Notes: generated from the sequence alone by a model not told the origin. A stretch of DNA of 64,000 bases from Dyadobacter koreensis (GCF_900108855.1 NZ_FNXY01000001.1:992001-1056000), one strand, 5' to 3'; shown: positions 43,900 to 53,904, counted from the first letter of the stretch. Numbers and translations are program-made.

Positions 43900-44916
43900 T
43901 TATTTCAACCGAAAATTTCTCTTGTTGAGCCGGTCGGAAGTAGTGATCCTGCCTTTATCCGAAACAATAATGCACTGATAATCCGGAAATTTTTTGATGA
44001 TCTCCAAACCAGCACGTTCTCCCAAAACGATTAGTGCGGTACTGAAGCCGTTAGCAATTTCTGCTTCTGGCCCTATGACTGTTACGCTGGAGAGCCCCGT
44101 AGCCGGATAGCCGGTTAACGGATTTATAATGTGAGAAAATCGTTTACCCCCTATTTCAATGTATTTTTCATAATTCCCCGAAGTAACTACCGAAGCTTCT
44201 TTTATAGTAATAGTGCCCAATAATTTCCTTGTATCACGCGGGTCAGTAATCCCGATCTTCCAATCCTTTCCGTTGGGTTGCGTGCCCCAGGTACTCATAT
44301 CGCCGGATGCATTCACTATACCCGCGTCAATGCCTCTTGCCCGCATAACATTCCGTCCCCTATCCGCAGCATAACCTTTTCCTATCGAACCAAATCCTAT
44401 TTTCATTCCTTCCAGCTTCAAAAATATTGTCGAGTTCAGGCTATCCAGAATAATATTTTTATAACCTACCTTCGCGACAGATCGCTTAACGATTTCAGCA
44501 GATGGAATTTCCGTCATCGATCCGTCATATTTCCATACTTTTTCCATTGACCCGAAACTAATATCAAAAGTACCATTGGTCATTTCTGAAAGTCTTATTG
44601 CTCTTTTTGTTAGTTCAAAAAGCTCTGAATCTACTTTAACAGGCTGAATTCCTGCATTTCTGTTTATTGCTGATACCTGAGAAGTTTCTTTCCAATCGGA
44701 AATCAAATTTTCAATTCTGGTTATTTCCGCAATAACCGTGTCGATATTCGCTTCTGCAGAAAGTGTGTCATCGGCAACAATTGAAATGTCAAACCTACTG
44801 CCCATCAGTGTGGTTGTCCGCTTGCGTAACACCTGTGCATCGGCTGTAAAAAAAATGTGTGAGAAAATTAGTGCAAATAATATCGTGGTAATAAACTGAC
44901 ATTTCGTGCTAGTCAT
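43900..44916 (-). CDS. apbE: FAD:protein FMN transferase (ApbE)
   Basis: 338 residues with a signal peptide (about 1-27). Conserved ApbE parts are readable: GSIGKGYAADRGRNVM (about 175-190), VNASGDMSTWG (about 201-211), SVVTSGNYEKY (about 246-256) and the C-terminal HIINPLTGYPATGLSSVTV. The enzyme links FMN to Thr in flavoproteins such as subunits of the Rnf or Nqr complexes, acting in the periplasm. No flavoprotein target is in the window. Confidence 0.92.
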   Translation of the reverse strand: MTSTKCQFITTILFALIFSHIFFTADAQVLRKRTTTLMGSRFDISIVADDTLSAEANIDTVIAEITRIENLISDWKETSQVSAINRNAGIQPVKVDSELFELTKRAIRLSEMTNGTFDISFGSMEKVWKYDGSMTEIPSAEIVKRSVAKVGYKNIILDSLNSTIFLKLEGMKIGFGSIGKGYAADRGRNVMRARGIDAGIVNASGDMSTWGTQPNGKDWKIGITDPRDTRKLLGTITIKEASVVTSGNYEKYIEIGGKRFSHIINPLTGYPATGLSSVTVIGPEAEIANGFSTALIVLGERAGLEIIKKFPDYQCIIVSDKGRITTSDRLNKRNFRLK

Positions 44917-45497
44917 ACAGCCAATCTTGAAATAATATTAATCTGAAAAACTATTTTTGAAGCAGTAAACTTGCAAAATAAGTCATTGCAATGATAATTA
45001 TAACTTAATTTAATTCTTACCAGATATCTGCAATTGCTGATAAAATGAGTGGCTTATATCTACTGCCACGGCTATTATACATTAAACTTCACCGTTCATA
45101 CTCACTCCAAGCTTTCGGAAATCACGCTATTACAGACATTTTCAAACCCAGAAAAAAATCAAACTATTCTACATCTGATTTTAAAGAACCAGGCAATGTT
45201 GTCATTCATAAAATCAATAGCTCAGGTTGAATTTCTGATCATCCGCCAGATTTCAACCGCATTATTTACTATTTCTTTCTAAAAAAAGAATCTAACGCCC
45301 TTAAGAAAGTAACCTTCCGGATGGTAAAATGTACATGGCGGTTAAACTTTTGTCCATTCTATACCGCGTTGCTGCATGCCAATTTTGCAATCAGTTAAGG
45401 GAGCCATAGCATGCCGCTTGATATGACTTGGATAAAATAATTCGTCTGCCCAACCGGTCCTGTGCCGGCTCCTGTTACTGTAAATCATAAATGTAAA
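44917..45497. other. 581 bases without a recognised gene
   Basis: Sequence between the divergent apbE and condensation-domain genes. Two short open stretches (45045-45282) have no signal peptide, no recognisable motif and poor codon pattern, so I do not call them. Near the right end, CCGGCTCCTGTTACTGTAAAT vaguely resembles the core of a cobalamin riboswitch but the other parts are missing. Confidence 0.45.
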
Positions 45498-46775
45498 ATG
45501 AAAACAACACATCAGAACCGCACGTTAGGTGCATTCGAAAAGACATTTTGGCTGCTTGACCAGATCGACTCCAAAGATTTCGCACTTGCCGCAGACATCT
45601 CCGGAACCCAGCCCGTTGAAAAATGGAAAAATGCTATCAGCATAGCACAGAGACGCCATCCGAACCTGTCAGTAAAAATTGTAATGGATGAATTGTCTAG
45701 GCCCACGCTGCAGCACGTAGAGAACATCACCATTCCGCTTAGGGTGGTCGATATTCAGCAAGACGACTACCGATGGGAACAGGAAGTGGAAAAGGAGCTC
45801 TCCATTCGGTTTGATACAAAAGAAGGCCCGCTTCTACGGGTGGTGTTGGTTCAAAAACTCAGCAGCACTGTTCTGATTCTGGTGGCAAACCATTCGGTCG
45901 CAGATGGAACCTCGTTAAACTTTCTGGTACGGGATATATTATTGGCAGTTAACGGCAAACCGCTTGCTGAGTTGAATCCGCAGGTTTCCAATGACCAAAC
46001 ACTGGGTCTCTCAGAAGATCTTCCTGCCCAAACTGCTGAAACGGTTCCCGAATTAAAAATGAAGTCAGACATCGTCAAACCGTTGGTATCGTCCCTGCGC
46101 ATTTCTGAAAACATTACCCGGAATATTACCGAAAGCGCCCGAAAAGAAAATACCACGGTGCATGGCGCGCTATGCGCCGCAGTGCTGTTAGCTTCCAGAA
46201 AAATGCGGGCGGAGTGGACCGAGGCCAGAATGGAACTTGTATCGCCAATTTGTACAAGGACAGCACTTGGTCTGGACGATAATTTTGGTCTTAATATCAC
46301 CACACAATCCGTATTTTTTGAACAGCAGGAAATATCGTTCTGGGACCTGGCAAGACTTGCAAAAGCAGGCCTGGAAGGCACCGGTTCTGCAGAATATGTA
46401 ACAGGTTATCTGTCCTTTTTTCGCGACATCGTCTTTGGCCATAATGATATCCAGCAGATGATCGATGTTTTAAAAACGGCATTTAATCATCACGTTATGG
46501 TAACCAACCTGGTTAAAGTAAAATACAATACCGATTTTGAATCTATGAAACTTAAAGCGCTGTATGGTCCGATGGTGCGGTCTGGAAAAGGACAAGAACA
46601 GACTATCGGTGCACTAACAACCAATGGTTCGCTTTGTCTGACTAACACAAGTGATACGCCAATCCCTGGCCTGCTTGCGGAAATGGAGAAAATCCTTCAA
46701 GATGCTTGTCAGACTAACTTGAGCATAGTCTCAGACACAGGCAGCGGTAGAAGCAGCTCGTGTTCACTGGCTTAA
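45498..46775 (+). CDS. Condensation-domain (PapA/acyltransferase-like) protein
   Basis: 425 residues from the ATG at 45498; a GTG at 45462 would add 12. The condensation-domain active site appears as NHSVADG with His132 and Asp136 (HHxxxDG, first His replaced by Asn), and the fold extends over the whole protein with the late segment ELVSPICTRTALGLDDNFG. It is a free-standing domain, so it may form an amide or ester between acyl-CoA or acyl-carrier and a small acceptor rather than act in a peptide assembly line. The product is unknown. It is convergent with a regulator pseudogene 6 bases away. Confidence 0.82.
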   Translation: MKTTHQNRTLGAFEKTFWLLDQIDSKDFALAADISGTQPVEKWKNAISIAQRRHPNLSVKIVMDELSRPTLQHVENITIPLRVVDIQQDDYRWEQEVEKELSIRFDTKEGPLLRVVLVQKLSSTVLILVANHSVADGTSLNFLVRDILLAVNGKPLAELNPQVSNDQTLGLSEDLPAQTAETVPELKMKSDIVKPLVSSLRISENITRNITESARKENTTVHGALCAAVLLASRKMRAEWTEARMELVSPICTRTALGLDDNFGLNITTQSVFFEQQEISFWDLARLAKAGLEGTGSAEYVTGYLSFFRDIVFGHNDIQQMIDVLKTAFNHHVMVTNLVKVKYNTDFESMKLKALYGPMVRSGKGQEQTIGALTTNGSLCLTNTSDTPIPGLLAEMEKILQDACQTNLSIVSDTGSGRSSSCSLA

Positions 46776-46781
46776 AAATGT

Positions 46782-47219
46782 TTAGATCCGGAGCGGCAGA
46801 GGATTTCCCACTGCCGCTTCAAAATTTGCAACAGCATCATCTGATATAAATTGTACTTTACCAGGACCGAATATTTTTTCGATAACCGTCCGCAGCCGCT
46901 GATCATGCTCGTCTCCCCTCTGCCCTCTTGCGCCAATGACGGGTATAAGCGATTTCCCAAAATCAGTAAGATAATATTCAACTTTTGGGGGAACAGCAGG
47001 TCAAATCACTTTCCCCACCTGCTCGTGGCTTTCCAGTTCCTTTAATTGCACATATAGCGCGCACCGGGACGCGCCTGAAATTTTTCTTTGCAGCTCACCG
47101 GGTCTTTGGAATCTTTGGTCGATAAATTATAAGAGCCGCATTTTTTATTTACCATAAAGTAATTCGCCGATCAGGTCGAGCCTGCAGTTCAAATCGGGCA
47201 TTGTCCTTCTTTCATACAT
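46782..47219 (-). pseudogene. HxlR family regulator, broken by three in-frame stops
   Basis: 146 codons read in one frame from the ATG at 47219 give an HxlR-type protein: MYERRTMPDLNCRLDLIGEL at the start, ELQRKISGASRCALYVQLKE in the winged-helix part, VPPKVEYYLTDFGKSLIPVI near the end. Stops interrupt at codon 25 (47145-47147, where the family has Trp), codon 31 (47127-47129) and codon 73 (47001-47003). No frameshift is needed, so decay is by point changes. The gene is divergent from the SDR at 47347, the usual HxlR-target arrangement. Function is presumably lost. Confidence 0.88.
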
Positions 47220-47346
47220 CCACAAATATAATCAGATGAATTTATCAGTCCGACAGGGATTAATTTATCCCTATATGAATCGTAAATCCCTACTTGTCAG
47301 CAATCGGCATAGTACCGAAATTTGTCCTAAACAAATCAGCAGGATC

Positions 47347-48135
47347 ATGGATTTTAATTTTGAAAACGAACTGAAAGGTAAAATTGCACTGGTAACCGGC
47401 GGAACTAAAGGAACGGGCAAAGCGATCGCGGACCGACTTTTGAAGGCAGGGGCAAAGGTGATCATTACTGCAAGAAATACACCGGAAGAACCCAGCGACG
47501 ACGCATACTTTATAGCTTCCGATTTAAGCAAGCCCGAAGGAACGAAGAATGTGGTCGAGGAAGTGCTTGATAAATTCGGACGTTTGGATATTCTAATCAA
47601 TAACATGGGAGGCTCTGAGACGCCAGGAGGCGGTTTTGCGGTACTTTCTGATGAAGATTGGGAATCCTCTTTGCAAACAAATCTTTTAGCGCCCGTTCGG
47701 TTGGACCGCGGCTTTTTACCTGGTATGGTCAGTCAGGGCGATGGAGTTATCATCCATATCGCTTCTATTCAGGCAAAGCTACCCCTTTACGATTCAACCC
47801 TGCCCTATGCTGCGGCGAAAGCGGCCCTCGTTAATTACAGCAAAAGCCTGTCCAATGAAGTCTCACCCAAAGGGGTACGTGTACTGACCGTATCGCCAGG
47901 ATGGATTATGACCTCCTCATCAAGCAGAATGATGGAGCGTATCGCCGAGAGCTCAGGCGGGAGCGTTGAACAGGCAGCCAGAGGTGTTATGGACGCACTT
48001 GGAGGTATTCCTTTTGGCAGAGCCGCCTGGCCACAAGAAGTTGCAGAGCTAGTCGGCTTTTTGGTTTCGCCCAGAGCCGCTTACCTGACCGGCACAGAAT
48101 ATGTCATCGACGGCGGCACCATACCTACAGTTTAA
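47347..48135 (+). CDS. SDR family oxidoreductase
   Basis: 262 residues from the ATG at 47347; an upstream in-frame extension to 47236 has no family match and is not used. Classical SDR motifs: VTGGTKGTGKA (about 14-24), NNMGG (about 79-83), a Ser in HIASIQAK (about 139), YAAAK with the catalytic Tyr and Lys (about 156-160). The C-terminus TGTEYVIDGGTIPTV is typical. It should reduce or oxidise with NAD(P). The divergent HxlR-type regulator is a pseudogene, so its expression may be constitutive. Confidence 0.9.
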   Translation: MDFNFENELKGKIALVTGGTKGTGKAIADRLLKAGAKVIITARNTPEEPSDDAYFIASDLSKPEGTKNVVEEVLDKFGRLDILINNMGGSETPGGGFAVLSDEDWESSLQTNLLAPVRLDRGFLPGMVSQGDGVIIHIASIQAKLPLYDSTLPYAAAKAALVNYSKSLSNEVSPKGVRVLTVSPGWIMTSSSSRMMERIAESSGGSVEQAARGVMDALGGIPFGRAAWPQEVAELVGFLVSPRAAYLTGTEYVIDGGTIPTV

Positions 48136-48198
48136 GGTAAAATTTAAATCTGCTATCAACATAAAGAACATTGTTTTATAAAATAAACATTCATAATC

Positions 48199-48522
48199 AT
48201 GACACTTCCAGAAAACATAGCAGGCTTTATTAAAGCGCAAAACGACCTGGACAGCACTGCATTTGCTAACTATTTTACAGTGCAGGCAACCGTTTCCGAC
48301 GAAGGTTCGTCCTATTCAGGTAGAGAGGAAATTAAAAGTTGGATACAAGAGGCGACCGAAAAGTATAATATGCAGCTGACTGCGATTAATTTTACGCAGA
48401 CCGGTTCAAAAGCAAAACTTACCGTAGAAGTAAGAGGTACATTTCCGGGCAGTCCAATTGTGATGAATTATCATCTCGAAATGGATGGTTCTTCAATACG
48501 TTCGTTAAAGATTACAGATTAG
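48199..48522 (+). CDS. NTF2/SnoaL-like small protein
   Basis: 107 residues. The pattern IAGFIKAQNDLDSTAFANYF at the start, the DEGSSYSGREEI helix-loop and the strand-rich end fit a SnoaL-like cone fold. Such proteins act as small hydrolases, isomerases or sensors, or have no catalysis. It follows the SDR by 63 bases and may serve the same pathway. Confidence 0.8.
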   Translation: MTLPENIAGFIKAQNDLDSTAFANYFTVQATVSDEGSSYSGREEIKSWIQEATEKYNMQLTAINFTQTGSKAKLTVEVRGTFPGSPIVMNYHLEMDGSSIRSLKITD

Positions 48523-48612
48523 CAGTACCGTATTCAAATTCGCAGGAATGCTTTAAGATTCATCGACAAACAAGCGTTCCTCTGAATCCTAACACAAATT
48601 CCCAAGACCCAT

Positions 48613-49542
48613 ATGATCAGAAAAATGCGTTTTAAATTGTCCATTACAGCTTTTTCAATACTGTTTTGCTCAGCTTTTACATTTGCACAAAGGTTGAATT
48701 CTTCTCCTCAGAAAGATCCTTCCCAACGAATACAAATTGCGCCTGAAAGTGTTTTCAAAAGTTTCCGGGAGGCTGGCATGAAACCGGTTAACCATATATT
48801 GACGCCATCTGAAAAAGAGAAAGTAAAAAATGCTTTTATGCTTTTGCCGCCGCTGCATCAGCAAATTTTGAAAAAACATCTGAAAAGCATCAGCTTCATG
48901 GATAACATGCCCAACACGGCTTTGACCTCACCAGTCGGCACATCTGGCGCAACGAAAATGTTCAACATTACTTTTCGCGCCAGCTTATTGGACGAGAATA
49001 TTTCTCAGTGGGCAACATGGAAAGAAAATACTTGTTTCAACCAGCAGGCCGATTCAAATTACCGCGTGCGTGTCGAAGGTGGCGAGATGGATGGAATTGT
49101 TTATGTGCTGATGCACGAGGCCACCCACGTTGTAGATGTGGTGACGAACATAACCCCGCGTCTGACTAAAGAAAATGCAGCAGTTAAACCGACCGAATTT
49201 ACAAAAAACATTTGGCGCCTGATGAATGTGCCTGCAGAACCATACATTGATTCTCTACTGGAACAAACCCGTTTCCGGAGCGGAAAACCAGTACCAATCA
49301 GCCTGTCGCCTGATATTTATAACCAACTCTCGAAAACGCCGTTTCCCTCCCTGTATGCAATGGCGGCGTGGTCTGAGGATATTGCCGAGCTGGCCACCAT
49401 TCATCACCTGACGACTAAGTTAAATCAGCCATTTTACATCGTAGTTACCAAAAACAATGCGGAGCTGGCAAAGTTTGAACCCATGAAAAATTTGCTGGTC
49501 AGGCAGCGCCTGGATCAACTTTCAACCTTTTACAAACCATAA
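48613..49542 (+). CDS. Secreted zincin-like metallopeptidase candidate
   Basis: 309 residues. A signal peptide (about 1-26, ending TFAQ) is followed by a domain with HEATH at 168-172, the HExxH zinc site of gluzincins and related enzymes; the third ligand is not identified, though DIAELATIHHL (near 250) holds a plausible Glu. I do not recognise the exact family. It should act outside the cytoplasm on a protein or peptide, if active. It is the third gene of a plus-strand run (SDR, NTF2-like, this). Confidence 0.62.
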   Translation: MIRKMRFKLSITAFSILFCSAFTFAQRLNSSPQKDPSQRIQIAPESVFKSFREAGMKPVNHILTPSEKEKVKNAFMLLPPLHQQILKKHLKSISFMDNMPNTALTSPVGTSGATKMFNITFRASLLDENISQWATWKENTCFNQQADSNYRVRVEGGEMDGIVYVLMHEATHVVDVVTNITPRLTKENAAVKPTEFTKNIWRLMNVPAEPYIDSLLEQTRFRSGKPVPISLSPDIYNQLSKTPFPSLYAMAAWSEDIAELATIHHLTTKLNQPFYIVVTKNNAELAKFEPMKNLLVRQRLDQLSTFYKP

Positions 49543-49691
49543 TTTCCACCTCCCGGGAAAAATGTACAAGCCGCATTGCCTTTTATCCATTCATCTGGGC
49601 CGTTTTTACTGCCACCTTTGTAATGTCAAAACGAAACTACAATCTGCTAATGGTTAGCAGGTTAACTTAAAATTCTAAACTTATTACTCAG

Positions 49692-50597
49692 ATGAAAACC
49701 ATTGCCTTGACAATCGCATTACTATTCACTTTTATCCAAAGCCCACTTCTTTTTGCACAAACACGCAAGCCCGCATCATTAGGAAGAGAAGAATACATTG
49801 AAGTAGAAAAAAACGTCAAACTGCACGTAGTTGACCTGGGTGAAGGTCAGCCGGTAGTACTCATCCACGGATGGCCGCTAAACAATGAGATGTACGAATA
49901 TCAATACCAGTATCTGGTTGAAAAAGGTTTCAGAGTAATCGGTATTTCTCTGCGCGGTTTTGGAAAATCTGACAGGCCTTACGGAAAATACGACTTCGAT
50001 ACGTTTTCTGACGACATCAAAGTGGTTTTGGAAAAGCTGAAAATTGAAAACGCAACACTGGGCGGATTTTCAATGGGAAGTGCGGTAACACTTCATTTTA
50101 TAACTAAATATAATGGTGCGCATATCAAAAAGTTAGCTGTATTCGGTGCAACAGGACCGTCATGGAAGCAACGCGAAAACTATCCTTACGGCATCACCGA
50201 GCAGGGCGCAGCAGATCTGATCAAACAGACTAAAACCAACCGGGAGCAACTGGTGGCAGGTTTTGGGAAAGCATTTGAAGGACAGGAAGGAGGACTTTCG
50301 CCGGAATCGATCAAATGGCTGGAAAGCATTAATCTGAATGCATCACCTTATGCTACCACGCGGGCAATCGCTGCGCTAGGTGAACTGGACCTGCGTCCGG
50401 ATCTGTCAAAAATTAAAATACCAGTAGCAATATTCCATGGTGTTAAGGACAAATTATGTGATTTCTCTCTGGCTGAGCAGCTGCATAAAGGTATTAAAGG
50501 CTCTTATCTGGTAAGATTTGAAAAAAGCGGACATGGTCTCTTTTTGGAGGAAATGGACAAATTTAATTTTGAACTTGAAAAGTTTGCAAGAAACTAA
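49692..50597 (+). CDS. Secreted alpha/beta hydrolase
   Basis: 301 residues. The signal peptide (1-23, ending LLFAQ) is followed by an alpha/beta hydrolase fold with the oxyanion HGWPL (about 55-59), the nucleophile elbow GGFSMGSA (Ser near 129), and late Asp and His residues in VKDKLCDF and KSGHGLF. The pattern resembles non-heme chloroperoxidase-type hydrolases, which act as esterases in practice. The signal peptide places it outside the cytoplasm. An AraC regulator follows on the same strand. Confidence 0.87.
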   Translation: MKTIALTIALLFTFIQSPLLFAQTRKPASLGREEYIEVEKNVKLHVVDLGEGQPVVLIHGWPLNNEMYEYQYQYLVEKGFRVIGISLRGFGKSDRPYGKYDFDTFSDDIKVVLEKLKIENATLGGFSMGSAVTLHFITKYNGAHIKKLAVFGATGPSWKQRENYPYGITEQGAADLIKQTKTNREQLVAGFGKAFEGQEGGLSPESIKWLESINLNASPYATTRAIAALGELDLRPDLSKIKIPVAIFHGVKDKLCDFSLAEQLHKGIKGSYLVRFEKSGHGLFLEEMDKFNFELEKFARN

Positions 50598-50688
50598 ACG
50601 CCAATCTTGCCTGTGGGTCTAAAAAGCCTCACAGGCCTGTCAAGTGTTCAGCTAATAGAAGTTTTCGTAACAATATGCGTATATAGTC

Positions 50689-51543
50689 ATGAATACAGCA
50701 TTGTTCAACAGTAAGTTAAAGACATTTGGATTATTGCCCATAGGAAACGGTCAAACCGACCCGGTCAACGGCCCGCATTATAAGGAATTTATCAAAATTC
50801 TTTACCTGCCGATAGGTTACAAAATCAGGGTCGATTTTTCCATCTACGAAACGTATCAGCCGACTTTTCTCTTTATCAGTCCTAGTCAGTACCTGGAAAT
50901 CGAAACAGCCGGTCAGGAAAAAGGATATTTCATTTTTTACAATCGAGATTTTTATTGCATCCAAATACATGATCAGGAGGTTGCCTGCGACGGTCTGTTG
51001 TTTAATAACATCAAGAACATGCCCAAGGTGGAAATCTCTGAAGACGAACAAGCTTTTTTTGAATGCTTGTTAAAAGAGATGATCCAGGAGTTTAAACTGA
51101 ACGACAGCTCACTGGAAGAAATGGTCCGGACTTATCTTAAACAACTACTGATCCGCGCAACACGCTCCTGGAAAAGGCAGCATTTGAACGAAGCTGTAAC
51201 AGGACAGCATAGCGATCTGGAATTTTTCCGCCAATTTACCAGACTTGTCGAAGAGCATTACAAGTCAAAACACACCGTAGCGGATTACGCTGATTTCTTA
51301 TGCATGCAACCAAAAACCATCACGCACAAATTCAACAGGCTCCGGCTGCCACAGCCCAACGAAGTAATTAAAAACAGAATTATCCTGGAAGCTAAACGTT
51401 TGCTGGCACATACACGTCTCACGGCCAAGGAAATTGCCTATGAACTTGGTTTTAATGATCCAGCTTATTTCAGTAGACTATTTATGACAAAGACTGGTGA
51501 ATCGCCATCTGGTTTTCGATCACATTTTTTGAGCAAGGAATAA
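50689..51543 (+). CDS. AraC family transcriptional regulator
   Basis: 284 residues. The C-terminal 100 residues are a typical AraC DNA-binding domain (VADYADFLCMQPKTITHKFN and AKEIAYELGFNDPAYFSRLFMT). The N-terminal part is a small sensing domain of unknown ligand. It starts 91 bases after the secreted hydrolase on the same strand; a link to it is likely but unproved. Confidence 0.88.
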   Translation: MNTALFNSKLKTFGLLPIGNGQTDPVNGPHYKEFIKILYLPIGYKIRVDFSIYETYQPTFLFISPSQYLEIETAGQEKGYFIFYNRDFYCIQIHDQEVACDGLLFNNIKNMPKVEISEDEQAFFECLLKEMIQEFKLNDSSLEEMVRTYLKQLLIRATRSWKRQHLNEAVTGQHSDLEFFRQFTRLVEEHYKSKHTVADYADFLCMQPKTITHKFNRLRLPQPNEVIKNRIILEAKRLLAHTRLTAKEIAYELGFNDPAYFSRLFMTKTGESPSGFRSHFLSKE

Positions 51544-51845
51544 ACAAAAAGGTTCATTAGCATTAATTTATCTCGTTTTCAAGACTAATCTCATGTTTCC
51601 GATGCTATTAAATATAAATTTGAAAGATAAATCCCGGATTCGTCGTGCAACCAGTTATCAAAAGCAGCAGAAATTTTACTATGCATAGTTTGTAGATAAC
51701 GCATTTAATCTCATCAGGATATTGATGTTGGCCAGGTAATCTGTGATCGCAGTGTGTTAACGGATTAACTGCAAAGTCTATCCAGCAAGGAACTTTTAAG
51801 GCTGAATAATCTTTCTAAGTTTAAACGGACTTTAAAAGACATCTA
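51544..51845. other. 302 bases without a gene
   Basis: AT-rich sequence between the AraC gene and the LLM-type oxidoreductase. No gene, hairpin or repeat recognised. Confidence 0.45.
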
Positions 51846-52868
51846 ATGAAGAAAATTGGATTTTTATCATTTGGACATTGGTCTAACCATCCGGCTTACA
51901 GGGCTCAAACAGCAAGTGATACTTTGCTTCAATCCATTGATTTGGCTGTCGCAGCCGAAGAGATCGGTTTAGATGGTGCTTATTTTCGCGTTCATCATTT
52001 TGCATCTCAGTTAGCATCGCCTTTTCCGTTGCTATCAGCAATAGGGGCAAAAACAAGCAAAATAGAGATAGGAACAGGTGTGATTGATATGCGTTATGAA
52101 AATCCACTTTACATGGTGGAAGATGCCGGTGCCGCAGATTTGATTTCGGAAGGACGATTGCAGCTTGGGGTTAGCAGAGGATCGCCGGAGCAGGTAATTG
52201 ATGGATGGCGCTATTTTGGATACGAGCCTGCTGCGGGTGAAACTGACGCAGATATGGGACGACGCAAAACACTGGAATTCCTGGAAAGATTGAAAGGCGT
52301 AGGATTTGCTCAGCCCAATCCATACCCCATGTTTCCCAACCCACCTGGCTTGCTGCGTTTGGAACCTTATTCCGAAGGGTTGCGCGAACGTATTTGGTGG
52401 GGAGCGGCTTCCAACGCGACCGCTGTATGGGCGGCAGAAAACGGGATGTATCTTCAAAGCTCTACCTTAAAATACGATGAAAACGGTAAACCCTTTCATG
52501 TTCAGCAAGCCGAGCAGATCAGACTGTATAAGGAAGCTTGGAAAAAAGCAGGGCACAAGCGTGAACCAAGAGTTTCCGTGAGCCGATCCATTTTTGCCTT
52601 GGTAAACGACCAGGACCGCTATTATTTTGGTCAGGAAGCGGACCGGAGAGATAAAATCGGAATGATCGAGCAGGACAAACGTGCAATTTTCGGTAGAAGT
52701 TATGCCGCTGAACCAGATCAGCTCGTCAAAGAACTGGCGCAGGACGAAGCTATTCAGGAAGCGGATACTGTTTTGTTAACAATACCTAATACGCTGGGTG
52801 TTGATTACAACGTTCATGTACTTTCTTCAATTTTAGAGCACGTAGCACCTGCACTCGGCTGGCGTTAG
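51846..52868 (+). CDS. LLM-class flavin-dependent oxidoreductase
   Basis: 340 residues of the luciferase-like monooxygenase fold. LDGAYFRVHHFASQLASPFP (about 39-58) and the segment IEIGTGVIDMRYENP (about 75-89) match the flavin-binding core of this class, and LQLGVSRGSPEQVIDG is also typical. The enzyme probably uses reduced flavin and oxygen, or F420-like cofactor in some relatives. No flavin reductase or peptide transporter gene is adjacent. Substrate unknown. Confidence 0.87.
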   Translation: MKKIGFLSFGHWSNHPAYRAQTASDTLLQSIDLAVAAEEIGLDGAYFRVHHFASQLASPFPLLSAIGAKTSKIEIGTGVIDMRYENPLYMVEDAGAADLISEGRLQLGVSRGSPEQVIDGWRYFGYEPAAGETDADMGRRKTLEFLERLKGVGFAQPNPYPMFPNPPGLLRLEPYSEGLRERIWWGAASNATAVWAAENGMYLQSSTLKYDENGKPFHVQQAEQIRLYKEAWKKAGHKREPRVSVSRSIFALVNDQDRYYFGQEADRRDKIGMIEQDKRAIFGRSYAAEPDQLVKELAQDEAIQEADTVLLTIPNTLGVDYNVHVLSSILEHVAPALGWR

Positions 52869-52901
52869 TTTCTGAAATTGGAATTTAACAAGAAAACAAA
52901 A

Positions 52902-52956
52902 CAATAATGGATATGGCAAAGCCGGAAGCAACCGAGCTTTGCCATATCCATTATTG
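52902..52956. terminator. Long perfect hairpin, terminator
   Basis: Arms at 52902-52922 and 52936-52956 are complementary over 21 bases with a 13-base loop that can pair further. It lies between convergent genes. On the minus strand the hairpin is followed by a T-rich run, so the Crp-type gene is ended here; the other strand has a weaker tail. Confidence 0.85.
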
Positions 52957-53082
52957 GTCCATGCCTTCTTCTATTCTCAACGCCTGGGCAAGACATGTCT
53001 TCTACCCGAATTTTATATTATTCTTTCTGTCCAGCAATGATTAACGCCCGGCAGCATTTCACCCAGGCTCTGCCAGGTTCAA

Positions 53083-53664
53083 CTATTTCCTTAAAGCCAG
53101 ATTCTTCTTGATACGACTAAGCGTTTCCGGTGCGATCCCGAGGTAAGAAGCGATCAGATTTTGCGGAACCCGCGCAATCATCTGTGGGTTTGACTTTGCC
53201 AACTGAACATATTTTTCTTCGGCAGTATGGGTAATAGAGCTCATCAGCCGCCTCTCCTTGGTAACAATACTGTTTTGATAAAGTATACGGAAATACCGGT
53301 CCATTATCGGAACTGTAAGAAAAAGCACTTCGTAATCTGCACGTGATATCATGAAAAGGTGGGAATCTTCAATGGCATCAATATTAAAAACCGCAGGTTC
53401 TCCATTCAAAAAGCTATTAAAATCAGATAACCACCAACCTTCCCAACCAAAAACACTCATATGCTCGTCGCCTTTGTCATCGACATTATAGGTGCGGAGC
53501 AGTCCTTTGGCAATAAAAGTCAGGTGTTTGCAAATATCGCCTTCCTGTAACAGATACTGCCTTTTTCTCAGGCTTTTTGAAACAAAAAAGGTTTTGATTA
53601 ACTCTTTGTCACCGTCTGTCAGAGTAATCTTTTTTTCAATATGTCTAAAAAGTACGTCAATCAT
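53083..53664 (-). CDS. Crp/Fnr family transcriptional regulator
   Basis: 193 residues. An N-terminal cyclic-nucleotide-binding-like beta roll (about 25-115) is followed by a short C-terminal helix-turn-helix with VPQNLIASYLGIAPETLSRIKK. No Cys cluster of the Fnr type is seen, so oxygen sensing by a 4Fe-4S cluster is unlikely. The ligand is unknown. It is divergent from the PRISE-type reductase, about 240 bases away. Confidence 0.87.
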   Translation of the reverse strand: MIDVLFRHIEKKITLTDGDKELIKTFFVSKSLRKRQYLLQEGDICKHLTFIAKGLLRTYNVDDKGDEHMSVFGWEGWWLSDFNSFLNGEPAVFNIDAIEDSHLFMISRADYEVLFLTVPIMDRYFRILYQNSIVTKERRLMSSITHTAEEKYVQLAKSNPQMIARVPQNLIASYLGIAPETLSRIKKNLALRK

Positions 53665-53904
53665 ACAAGGACTAATTATTTACTGGCAGCAAAGATAATT
53701 CATTCGCATCGATAGCCTTTAATATCACCGCACAGATATACCCTTGATCTAAATCAAGTGCATTAGTTGACGTATGTCAATCCCGAGCAGTTTCCAGTCC
53801 TGTACCTTTGTGCTGTTGGTGGTAAGGAGAATTTTGAATGGAAACCAATTATTAATACTCTTATTTCCCCAACTGTGATGAATAAGCTATAAAAATTATT
53901 AAAT

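Noticed and set aside
45045..45282. Two short open frames between apbE and the condensation gene
   Set aside because: No signal, motif, good start context or codon pattern; they overlap each other in two frames.
45440..45497. Cobalamin riboswitch-like sequence upstream of the condensation-domain gene
   Set aside because: Only the stretch CCTGTTACTGTAAAT resembles the B12 region; the paired stems and other conserved blocks are not present.
47236..47346. Longer N-terminus for the SDR at 47347
   Set aside because: The extra 37 residues match nothing and would place the nucleotide-binding loop far from the start; they lie in the divergent promoter region.
50609..50636. Hairpin after the secreted hydrolase
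   Set aside because: GCCTGTG pairs with CACAGGC but there is a bulge and no T run, so a terminator call is not supported.
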